The position numbers and the translations under genes are program-made. 27,891 nt of DNA, taken from the NCBI GenBank assembly GCA_002490665.1, contig DKUL01000023.1, positions 18,752 to 46,642 on the forward strand. The letters run 5' to 3'. Shown here in pieces: positions 14,918-22,199 of the stretch; within the stretch, counting starts at the first letter, position 1, and every line of letters starts with the position of its first letter. The stretch comes from Lachnospiraceae bacterium UBA7205. GTDB taxonomy: Bacteria; Bacillota; Clostridia; Lachnospirales; Lachnospiraceae. Under the pieces are notes generated by a model. The model was not told the DNA's origin, ran no database searches, and saw only the letters and a list, made by a program, of their open reading frames with translations.

Positions 14918-14947
14918 ACCTGCTGACAATTGCAACTGTACTGTTTT
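14871..14947 (+). promoter_or_regulatory. Leader hairpin 2 overlapping the leader ORF (attenuator)
   Basis: CAGTACAGTTG (14871-14881) pairs perfectly with CAACTGTACTG (14933-14943), followed by TTTT. An inner GTTAGCAG/CTGCTGAC stem (14890-14897 with 14920-14927) extends it. A competing local hairpin CAGTTG-ATA-CAACTG (14876-14890) uses the same left arm. The T run is short, so the hairpin may act on transcription, translation or both. Confidence 0.6.
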
Positions 14948-14962
14948 AATGACAATATTATC

Positions 14963-14983
14963 AAATGACAATCTTTGTCATTT
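14963..14983 (+). promoter_or_regulatory. Hairpin just upstream of the transporter ribosome binding site
   Basis: AAATGACA (14963-14970) and TGTCATTT (14976-14983) form a perfect 8-bp stem four bases before AAAAGGAG. The AATGACAAT sequence also occurs at 14948-14956, giving an alternative left arm. It may modulate ribosome access to the transporter gene. Confidence 0.4.
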
Positions 14984-15001
14984 CAGAAAAGGAGTACAGT
15001 T

Positions 15002-16696
15002 ATGCGTTATATGAAAGAAGTTTTAAGAAATAACAAGAAATGGGTAATTGTCTATCTATTAATCGGCTTATTTAATGCCTTTATGTCAAACTACAAAGCT
15101 GACTATTTTCAAAAGGTTATAGACGGACTGGCAGACAGGACAATGACCGTTTATGGGATTTTGTTTTATGGCACTATTCTTTTTATCAATTATGGAATGA
15201 ACTATATAGACGAATATCCGTCTGCCAAACTTGAAAATGAGATTTACCTGGATTTTAAGTTATTGGCACTGCGTAAGATTGGCAGAATGGATTATTCTGA
15301 ATACCAAAAGTTAGGAACAGGCAAGTTGGTTCAACAGATTGAAAATGGGGCTGATGCAGGAAAAGGTGTTCTCTATGACTTTTGGTTCTGTGTTGTCAGA
15401 AATTTACTGCCAACAATTCTTTTCAGCCTGTATTTCATTTGGAAAATAGACACAAGCGTTACCTATTTTCTTTTGGCAGGATATATTATTGTATTTTTGG
15501 TAACAAATCTGCTACTGAAAGGATTATATCAGATAAAGGAAAAAATACTGACAAACGAGGAAGAATTAAACCATTTTCTTGTGCGTGGCTTTATGGAAAT
15601 GCCGATTTTCCGCATGAAACATCAATTTCCAAATGAAGTAAAAAAGGCATTAGGGGCAAAGCGTGTTATTGTATCATCAAAAGTGAAAATGACTATGATA
15701 CACGAAGCGTTTTTTACCATATTTGCATTGTTAGTTGCCTGCTTGGATATTGGGATTTTAGCTTATGCGTGGAGAAACAACCATTTATCCATTGGATCTG
15801 TAGTCGCTTTAATCACATTGATTGATAATGCGTACACTCCTATCGCAATTTTTAACGTCATTTATGTGCAGTACAAACTGAATAAAACGGCTTGGCTGCG
15901 GTTTACGGGACTGTTAGATTTGAAAGAAGATACACAGCTTGAACACGGCATCAATTTTCCTGCATCTTTAGCCGAAGTTCATGTTGAGGACTTATCGTTT
16001 TCCTATGAAAACAAAGAAGTGCTTCAATCTGTCAGTCTGACGATTAAAAAGGGGGAAAAAATAGCATTTGTCGGCGAATCGGGTTCGGGAAAATCTACAT
16101 TGACAAAAATTTTGGTTGGACTGCTCAAGTATGATAAAGGAAATATTCTTTTTGATGACGAACCACTCAAAAATATTTCACTGGAATCATTGTATGAAAA
16201 AGTATCCTATTTATCACAGGACACTCCTGTTTTTGACGGCACAATCAGAGAAAATCTTGTGTTTGACAGGGAAGTTTCAGAAAATGATATTCATGTATGC
16301 CTTGAAAAAACACATCTGTTGCCAATGCTTGCCGCATTGGATAAAGGTGTAGAAACAAAAATAGGTGAGAAAGGAACTTGTTTATCGGGTGGAGAAAAGC
16401 AGCGATTGGCATTAGCCCGGCTTTGGTTTGATAATTCTGATATAGTCGTTTTAGATGAAGCAACATCGGCACTGGACAACGTGACCGAAGGTATCGTCAT
16501 GAAAAATGTTTTGGAACAGATAAAACATGCTACCGTGATTGCTGTTGCCCACCGTCTGACTTCCATTAGGGAATTTGACCGTATTGTTGTATTTAGAAAC
16601 GGAAAGATTGTTGGTAATGGGACTTTTGATGAATTGCTGGAAAAAAACAGTTACTTTTTGGACTTATACAGGAAAGAAAAAGAAAATTCTAATTAA
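15002..16696 (+). CDS. ABC exporter half-transporter (fused permease and ATPase)
   Basis: A 564-residue type IV ABC exporter half. Six hydrophobic helices in the first ~300 residues are followed by an ATPase domain with Walker A GESGSGKST (~357-365), signature LSGGEKQR (~460), Walker B VVLDEATSALD (~482) and the H-loop AVAHRLTS (~515). Only one half-transporter is present, so it should work as a homodimer or with a partner elsewhere. The start at 15002 has AAAAGGAG seven bases upstream; an in-frame ATG nine codons earlier lacks a ribosome binding site. The leader architecture suggests induction by translation stress, pointing to a drug or peptide exporter. The substrate cannot be read from the sequence. 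It is A+T-rich and bracketed by 34-bp repeats. Confidence 0.9.
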   Translation: MRYMKEVLRNNKKWVIVYLLIGLFNAFMSNYKADYFQKVIDGLADRTMTVYGILFYGTILFINYGMNYIDEYPSAKLENEIYLDFKLLALRKIGRMDYSEYQKLGTGKLVQQIENGADAGKGVLYDFWFCVVRNLLPTILFSLYFIWKIDTSVTYFLLAGYIIVFLVTNLLLKGLYQIKEKILTNEEELNHFLVRGFMEMPIFRMKHQFPNEVKKALGAKRVIVSSKVKMTMIHEAFFTIFALLVACLDIGILAYAWRNNHLSIGSVVALITLIDNAYTPIAIFNVIYVQYKLNKTAWLRFTGLLDLKEDTQLEHGINFPASLAEVHVEDLSFSYENKEVLQSVSLTIKKGEKIAFVGESGSGKSTLTKILVGLLKYDKGNILFDDEPLKNISLESLYEKVSYLSQDTPVFDGTIRENLVFDREVSENDIHVCLEKTHLLPMLAALDKGVETKIGEKGTCLSGGEKQRLALARLWFDNSDIVVLDEATSALDNVTEGIVMKNVLEQIKHATVIAVAHRLTSIREFDRIVVFRNGKIVGNGTFDELLEKNSYFLDLYRKEKENSN

Positions 16697-16730
16697 AGCT
16701 GAAGAGCAGGTCAGAAAATGACCTGCTCCA
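16697..16730. repeat. 34-bp direct repeat, right copy; also a likely spoIVA-side terminator hairpin
   Basis: GAGCAGGTCA and TGACCTGCTC form a perfect 10-bp stem around a five-base loop, directly after the ABC transporter stop. It differs from the copy at 14426-14459 at two positions, both in the stem. On the minus strand it lies about 30 nt beyond the spoIVA stop and is followed by TTCAGCTTTAATT, so it may serve as a weak bidirectional terminator. Confidence 0.75.
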
Positions 16731-16758
16731 CAACACATCCTGACTTTCCGAAACTACG

Positions 16759-18261
16759 CTATATAATGATGCAGACCATCCCGCCATTGGAATCGTTGAC
16801 AATCTTCTGCATGGTATCCTGTAGTTTTATCTGGCTTTCCTCACCAATCATGGAAACCTTGCTTGTAATACCGTCATTGACCAGCTGTTCCACTGTCTTG
16901 CCAAAAATATTGGTCTCCCAGATACCTTCTTTTGATGTCTCCGCATTGGAAATATAACCGATTAAGTCCTGCGCCTGCTGCTGCGTCCCGACAATCGGGG
17001 CAATCTCGGTCTCGATATTTGCCTTTATCATATGGATGGAAGGACTCTGCGCCTTTATTTTTACACCGTACTTGTTTCCGTGTTTGATAAGCGTCGGATT
17101 TTCAAGCATGATTTCATCCCGCTCCGGCGTCACAACGCCATATCCCTTCTGCCGCACGCTCTCGAGTGCATTGAGCACCTTCTGGTATTCCTTTTTCATG
17201 TCTGCCAGGCTTGACAGCAGCTGCATCAGCTGGTACTCCCCTGAAATTTTTTCCCCAGTCATGTCACTTAGCAGCTCATAGTAATACTTCGTGTCCCCCT
17301 CGAGCAGGAAGGCCGCGGAACCATCTGCAATATTGACCTGGTCATACTTGCACCGCCTGATATACTCGCTGTCCTTCTCAAGAAGCTGGCTGAAGTCCTT
17401 CTCCACCAGATCCCGCACTGTCGAGACCTTATCCATTATCATATGCAGCTTTTCGATGACTTCCTTCTTCATCGGATTCTCGATATCCATAATGTCCATC
17501 CATTTTGGCGTGTAAAATTCGATGACTGACACTGGGAACTCGTACATGACCTGTTCCAGAATCATTGTGATGTCATCGCGCCTGAGCTGCTCGATATTAA
17601 TCGAAATTGCCTTGACAATGTATTTCTTTTCAATCTCTGCCGCAATCTCCTTTGCTTCATCAGCGTACGGTTTTGTTGTATTGACAAGAACCACAAAAGG
17701 TTTTCCGAGCGCCTTGAGCTCCGTGATCGTCTGCTCCTCCGCCGGTTTGTAGGCATTGCGCGGTATCTCGCCGAAGCTTCCGTCCGTAGTGACCACGATG
17801 CCGATTGTCGAGTGGTCCTGGATGACTTTCCTTGTTCCGATTTCTGCTGCCTGGGTAAATGGAATTTCCTCCCTGGACCAGGGCGTTTTTACCATCCGCT
17901 CCACGTCTTCCTCCATGTGCCCCGCCGCGCCTTCCACCATATAGCCCACGCAGTCTATCAGCCGCACCTTGACATTGATGCCGTCACTGATGTCAATCTG
18001 TGCCGCCTCCTTTGGTATAAATTTTGGCTCCGTGGTCGTAATGGTGCGCCCTCCGCTGCTCTGTGGCAGTTCGTCCTGCGTGCGCACCCGCTCATGCTCA
18101 TTCTCTATCTGCGGAAGTACCATCAAATCCATAAACCGTTTGATAAATGTGGATTTGCCCGTCCTGACTGGTCCTACGACTCCCACATAGATTTCTCCTC
18201 CGGTGCGCTGGCTGATATCCCTGTATAAATTAAATTCCTGATTTGCATCAAGCTGGCTCAT
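16759..18261 (-). CDS. spoIVA: Stage IV sporulation protein A, spore-coat basement ATPase
   Basis: A 500-residue SpoIVA, the ATP-driven polymerising protein that forms the base layer of the spore coat on the forespore outer membrane in the mother cell. Walker A GPVRTGKST is at residues 30-38, and the family segments ERVRTQDELPQSSGGRTITT and LIDCVGYMVEGA are intact. The Gly-rich C-terminus SNGGMVCIII, needed for membrane anchoring in Bacillus, is present. GGAAAGGGG precedes the ATG. The gene proves the organism belongs to an endospore-forming lineage. It lies downstream of the MoxR/VWA pair and gpsA, close to its usual Clostridia position. Confidence 0.97.
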   Translation of the reverse strand: MSQLDANQEFNLYRDISQRTGGEIYVGVVGPVRTGKSTFIKRFMDLMVLPQIENEHERVRTQDELPQSSGGRTITTTEPKFIPKEAAQIDISDGINVKVRLIDCVGYMVEGAAGHMEEDVERMVKTPWSREEIPFTQAAEIGTRKVIQDHSTIGIVVTTDGSFGEIPRNAYKPAEEQTITELKALGKPFVVLVNTTKPYADEAKEIAAEIEKKYIVKAISINIEQLRRDDITMILEQVMYEFPVSVIEFYTPKWMDIMDIENPMKKEVIEKLHMIMDKVSTVRDLVEKDFSQLLEKDSEYIRRCKYDQVNIADGSAAFLLEGDTKYYYELLSDMTGEKISGEYQLMQLLSSLADMKKEYQKVLNALESVRQKGYGVVTPERDEIMLENPTLIKHGNKYGVKIKAQSPSIHMIKANIETEIAPIVGTQQQAQDLIGYISNAETSKEGIWETNIFGKTVEQLVNDGITSKVSMIGEESQIKLQDTMQKIVNDSNGGMVCIII

Positions 18262-18300
18262 AGTTTCCCCTTTCCCATTATTTTATTTTTAAACCATTTC

Positions 18301-18328
18301 GTATACATGAATCTAATTAACCATATGC
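18301..18328 (-). promoter_or_regulatory. Possible sigma-E promoter of spoIVA
   Basis: On the minus strand GCATATG (18322-18328) and CATGTATAC (18301-18309) resemble sigma-E -35 (ATATT-like) and -10 (CATACAAT-like) boxes with a spacer of about 12-14 bases. spoIVA is sigma-E-dependent in Bacillus. The match is imperfect, so this is a candidate only. Confidence 0.35.
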
Positions 18329-18338
18329 ACACCGCAAT

Positions 18339-18379
18339 AAAAAAAGAACCATAACTGTCCATTTTACTGAACTGTTATG
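18339..18379 (-). terminator. Intrinsic terminator after the VWA gene
   Basis: On the minus strand CATAACAGTTCA (18368-18379) pairs imperfectly with TGGACAGTTATG (18350-18361) and is followed by TTCTTTTTTTTATT. It lies 13 nt beyond the VWA gene stop and separates it from spoIVA. Confidence 0.7.
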
Positions 18380-18392
18380 ATCCTCTTATATC

Positions 18393-19595
18393 TTACTTTG
18401 TTGCCATCAGCTTCACCATGGCTTCATTTAAGCCTTTGACTGTAAGCTTATACATCGGGAATATTTCCTTTACGGCAGTCTCCGCCTCACGCCACGGCGC
18501 CCTTCCGGGAGCCATTTTCGGATTCATCCACACGACCTTTTTATAATGGCGTTTCACCAGGTGGAGCCACTGGAAACCAGACAGCCCGCCATTTGGTCCC
18601 CTGTAGTTGCCTGACTCCGAATACAGCTCCTCCGGCGCCATTGCCGCGTCGCCGACAATAATCACCTTGTAGTCGCTGTCAACGTTCCGAAACAGCCACT
18701 CCGTGTCTATCCAGTCCCCATTTTCACACTCAGGTGTCTTGTAGAGCTTCGAGTAAATGCAGTTGTGGAAATAATATACCTTGACATCCTTAAAATGGTT
18801 GGACTTATTTACTGACTGGAACAAATCGTTCATAAGCCTTGTGTAGGGAATCATTGTCCCACCGGAATCCATCAGAAGCAGCAGCTTCACCGCATTTTTG
18901 CGAGGCTTCATCATCTCAATCTGTAAATATCCCCCATTATTGCAGGTCTTATCTATGGTGCCGTCAATATCCAGCTCTGACTTGGGGATGTCGAGCTTTG
19001 TCGAAAACTGACGCAGCCGCTTCAGCGCCATCTGGAACTGGCGGTTGTCAATCACCTTGTCATCCCGGAAATCCCTGTACTTGCGCGCACCGACAACGGA
19101 AAATGCCGACTGGTAGCCTGTCTGGCCGCCCACACGCACGCCGCCCACATTGCCGCCGGTATTTCCGAACGAGGTTTTTCCCATGGTGCCAATCCAGAAG
19201 CTTCCCCCATTGTGCTCCTCATTCTGGTCTTTCAGGCGCTGCTTGAATGTCTGCTCCACATCCTCCTTGTCTACACGGATGTCTTCCACCTGATTCAGAT
19301 GGTTCCTTGCCTCCTCGTGGGCAAGCTCCATCATGTCGGACTTGTCGAGCCATCTGAGCATGTTTTTCCCGATTTCCGTCTCCATCTTGATGCCCTTGAA
19401 GCACTCCTCAAATGCCATGTCAAATTTGTCGAATTCCGTCTCACTTTTCACGAGAATCATCCTTGCCACATAGTAAAACTGCGTGAGTGAGCTTTCACAA
19501 AGCCCTTTGTCGAGCGCCTCCTGCAAATCCAGCCACTCTCCCAGTGAAACTTCAAGCCCCTTATCTTTTAATGTATAGAAAAACTTTGAAAACAT
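18393..19595 (-). CDS. CoxE-like VWA-domain protein
   Basis: A 400-residue cytoplasmic protein of the VWA/CoxE-like family that accompanies MoxR AAA+ ATPases. The N-terminal ~120 residues are helical (FYTLKDKGLEVSLGEWLDLQ). The VWA domain begins near residue 235 with KLLLLMDSGGTM; the metal-site motif reads D-x-G-x-T instead of the canonical DxSxS. Later segments include VYYFHNCIYSKLY and YKVIIVGDAAMAPEEL. MoxR/VWA pairs often act as chaperones for metal-cofactor or complex assembly, but the client here is unknown. GAGGGAAAAG precedes the ATG, 35 nt after the MoxR gene, so the two are co-transcribed. Confidence 0.85.
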   Translation of the reverse strand: MFSKFFYTLKDKGLEVSLGEWLDLQEALDKGLCESSLTQFYYVARMILVKSETEFDKFDMAFEECFKGIKMETEIGKNMLRWLDKSDMMELAHEEARNHLNQVEDIRVDKEDVEQTFKQRLKDQNEEHNGGSFWIGTMGKTSFGNTGGNVGGVRVGGQTGYQSAFSVVGARKYRDFRDDKVIDNRQFQMALKRLRQFSTKLDIPKSELDIDGTIDKTCNNGGYLQIEMMKPRKNAVKLLLLMDSGGTMIPYTRLMNDLFQSVNKSNHFKDVKVYYFHNCIYSKLYKTPECENGDWIDTEWLFRNVDSDYKVIIVGDAAMAPEELYSESGNYRGPNGGLSGFQWLHLVKRHYKKVVWMNPKMAPGRAPWREAETAVKEIFPMYKLTVKGLNEAMVKLMATK

Positions 19596-19630
19596 TCTTT
19601 TCCCTCAGTTCATTTCGAAGTAAAAACAGG

Positions 19631-20446
19631 TTAATGAATTTCCTGCCTTACCGTCTCCAAATCCTCATCCTTTTTCACGACAACACCGACAAACGGCAGC
19701 TTTGCCCGCAGCGTATCAGCGGGAATCCCGCCGATTTGCAACGCATTAATCCAGTCAATCAGCTCTGAGGTGCTCGGTTTTTTGCGCACATCGCGAAGCG
19801 CCCTGATGTCATAAAATACCTGCATTGCGTTTTTCATGAGGTTCTCCTCGACATCCGGATAGTGCGTTTTGATAATCTCCTCCATCAGCTCCGCGTCGGG
19901 GAAATCAATATAGTGAAAAATGCACCTTCTCAGAAATGCATCGGGAAGCTCCTTCTCGGCATTTGACGTGATGATGACAATCGGCCTGTGCTTTGCCTTG
20001 ACGGTGCGCTTTGTCTCGTGAATGTAAAATTCCATCTGGTCAAGCTCCCACAAAAGGTCATTGGGGAATTCCAAATCCGCCTTGTCAATCTCGTCAATCA
20101 GAAGGACAACCTGTTCGTCGCTCTCAAACGCCTCCCCAAGTTTCCCAAGCTTGATGTACCTTGCGATATCGTCAACGCCCTCCTCGCCAAACTGTCCGTC
20201 ATAGAGCCGCTGTATGGTATCATACATATACAGACCATCCTGCGCCTTTGTCGTGGACTTAATGTTCCAGATAATGAGCTTTTTGCCGAGGGAGTTGGCG
20301 ACTGCCTGCGCCAGCATCGTCTTTCCCGTTCCCGGCTCACCCTTGATAAGCAGCGGCTTTTTCAGCGCGATTGCCACATTCACACTTGAGAGCAGCTCCT
20401 CGCTCGCCACATAATCCTGTGTACTGTTAAATTCCGTGTTTGCCAT
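19631..20446 (-). CDS. MoxR-family AAA+ ATPase
   Basis: A 271-residue AAA+ ATPase of the MoxR group. Walker A GEPGTGKT spans residues 36-43, Walker B is VVLLIDEIDKADLEFPNDLL, sensor 1 IVIITSNAEKELPD and the arginine-finger region FLRRCIFHYIDFP. Such ATPases work with VWA proteins as chaperones that insert metals or remodel complexes. The next gene is a VWA protein, matching that pairing. GAAAGG lies upstream of the ATG. It sits between gpsA and the VWA gene within the minus-strand run; its client is unknown. Confidence 0.9.
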   Translation of the reverse strand: MANTEFNSTQDYVASEELLSSVNVAIALKKPLLIKGEPGTGKTMLAQAVANSLGKKLIIWNIKSTTKAQDGLYMYDTIQRLYDGQFGEEGVDDIARYIKLGKLGEAFESDEQVVLLIDEIDKADLEFPNDLLWELDQMEFYIHETKRTVKAKHRPIVIITSNAEKELPDAFLRRCIFHYIDFPDAELMEEIIKTHYPDVEENLMKNAMQVFYDIRALRDVRKKPSTSELIDWINALQIGGIPADTLRAKLPFVGVVVKKDEDLETVRQEIH

Positions 20447-20470
20447 GTTGTATTTTCCTTTCTAAAAGTA

Positions 20471-21490
20471 TTATATTTTCCAATCCGAATCATCATGCGC
20501 AATCTCTATCTTCTTGTCCCGTATCATCAAATCCTTGACTGCCGCCGCGGCTGGTTTCTTGTTGAAAAGCACTTCGTTGACCTGTTCGATAATGGGAAGC
20601 TCGACATTGTATTTTTTCGCAAGCCCCATCGCTGCCTTCGCCGAAAAGACACCCTCCACGACCATCTTTACTTCCGCCATGGCTTCCTCCATCGTCTTTC
20701 CCTGTCCGATAAGGATTCCGGCGCGCCGGTTCCGGCTGTGCATGCTTGCACAGGTCACGATCAGGTCACCGATGCCTGACAGCCCGCAGAACGTTTGAAA
20801 CTTTCCGCCCATCTCCATTCCAAGCCTTGCAATTTCCGTGATGCCGCGTGTTATCAGCGCTGCCTTTGTGTTGTCGCCATAGCCAAGTCCGTCCGCAATG
20901 CCCGCCGCCAGTGCGACTACATTCTTCAGCGCTGCCCCAAGCTCGATGCCAAGCACGTCAGGACTTGTGTAGACCCTGAATACATCGCTCATAAAGACAT
21001 TCTGGATATACTCTGCCGTCTTCCTTGTCCCTGCGCCGACCACAATCGTTGTGGGAATGCATTTCCCGACCTCCTCTGCATGGGAAGGGCCGGACAAAAC
21101 AGCCACATCTGCCTGCGGCACTTCCTGCTCTATCACCTGTGAAAGTGTCATGAGCGTGGACTCCTCAATGCCTTTTGCCACATTGACAATGATTTGTCCG
21201 TCTGCCACATATTCCCGCATATTATGCGCCGTTGCCCTCGTAAATGAAGAAGGGACTGCCAGCACAAGAATGTCCTTTTCCCTGACGGCATCTGAAAGCT
21301 CGGTTGTGAACAGGACATCCTCTGCAAGCTTGACTCCCGGAAGCTTGTCCTTATGCTCATGCTCCCTCCTGAGCATGTCAATCTCGTCTGCCAGCGCCGA
21401 CCACACTGTGATATCATGTCCGTTATTGTGCAGAAGTACTGACAACGCGATTCCCCAGCTCCCTGCCCCTAAGATTCCTACTTTTGCCAT
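20471..21490 (-). CDS. gpsA: NAD(P)H-dependent glycerol-3-phosphate dehydrogenase
   Basis: A 339-residue GpsA, which reduces dihydroxyacetone phosphate to sn-glycerol-3-phosphate, the backbone for phospholipids. The Rossmann motif VGILGAGSWGIAL opens the protein; LSGPSHAEEV and the catalytic-Lys region GAALKNVVALAAGIADGLGYG are intact, as is the GLSGIGDLIVTC substrate motif. The ATG at 21490 gives the standard N-terminus; a GTG 14 codons earlier overlaps the approach to plsY and adds an atypical tail. It follows plsY, which uses its product, after 31 nt. Confidence 0.96.
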   Translation of the reverse strand: MAKVGILGAGSWGIALSVLLHNNGHDITVWSALADEIDMLRREHEHKDKLPGVKLAEDVLFTTELSDAVREKDILVLAVPSSFTRATAHNMREYVADGQIIVNVAKGIEESTLMTLSQVIEQEVPQADVAVLSGPSHAEEVGKCIPTTIVVGAGTRKTAEYIQNVFMSDVFRVYTSPDVLGIELGAALKNVVALAAGIADGLGYGDNTKAALITRGITEIARLGMEMGGKFQTFCGLSGIGDLIVTCASMHSRNRRAGILIGQGKTMEEAMAEVKMVVEGVFSAKAAMGLAKKYNVELPIIEQVNEVLFNKKPAAAAVKDLMIRDKKIEIAHDDSDWKI

Positions 21491-21521
21491 GGCGTTACCC
21501 CAACCTTTCAATATATAATGT

Positions 21522-22169
21522 TTACTGTTCACTCTTTTTGCTCAGATAAGTCTTCCGTTCCTCTTTATGTATCAGTCTGTGAATGTTTGCCCGATGCCCC
21601 CAGAATGCAAGCAATGCCAGAAGCACAGTGACAATATAAAGCTCATTTAACGCCGCCTGCTCCATTCCCCACAGACCCATCTGCCCGAAAATGACCATCT
21701 CCGCAATCAGCACAAGTTCCACTATCAAAGAACCAAGCGATACATAATGTGTTGTAAAAAAGATGCCGAAAAAGGTTATTATCTGCGGGATAATCATATA
21801 GGGATGGAAAAAAATAACCAGGCCGGCTGTACAGGCAATCCCCTTACCGCCTTTAAAACCAAGATAAAACGGAAAATTATGTCCCAGAATCGAACCCGCC
21901 GCCGCATAAATTACAAGCAGATACAGGATATCCCCATACTGTTCCCGGAATAAAAGCCTGACAAGCGTCATAGCCAGCCCTGTCTTTATGATATCACAAA
22001 TCAGGACAATTGCACCTGCTTTTTTTCCAAGGACGCGCAGTGAGTTTGTCGTCCCTGCATTTCCGCTGCCGTGTTTTCTGATATCGATGCCATGGAGCCG
22101 TCCATAGATATAGGATGTCTGAAAACACCCAAAGACATAACCGATTAACAAACATACCAATCGTATCAT
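21522..22169 (-). CDS. plsY: Glycerol-3-phosphate acyltransferase PlsY
   Basis: A 215-residue integral membrane acyltransferase that uses acyl-phosphate to acylate glycerol-3-phosphate at position 1. The three PlsY motifs are visible: GSGNAGTTNSLR near residue 36, GFKGGKGIAC near residue 105 and the C-terminal HRANIHRL. Hydrophobic segments match the family five-helix topology. It lies directly upstream of gpsA, so substrate supply and use are encoded together. The plsY-gpsA pair after der is typical of Clostridia. Confidence 0.95.
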   Translation of the reverse strand: MIRLVCLLIGYVFGCFQTSYIYGRLHGIDIRKHGSGNAGTTNSLRVLGKKAGAIVLICDIIKTGLAMTLVRLLFREQYGDILYLLVIYAAAGSILGHNFPFYLGFKGGKGIACTAGLVIFFHPYMIIPQIITFFGIFFTTHYVSLGSLIVELVLIAEMVIFGQMGLWGMEQAALNELYIVTVLLALLAFWGHRANIHRLIHKEERKTYLSKKSEQ

Positions 22170-22199
22170 TTTCCCATCATATCCTTTCCTGTTACCTTC

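Noticed and set aside
14426..16730. CRISPR-like repeats
   Set aside because: Only two repeat copies, 2.2 kb apart, with a gene between; no spacer periodicity and no cas genes in the window.
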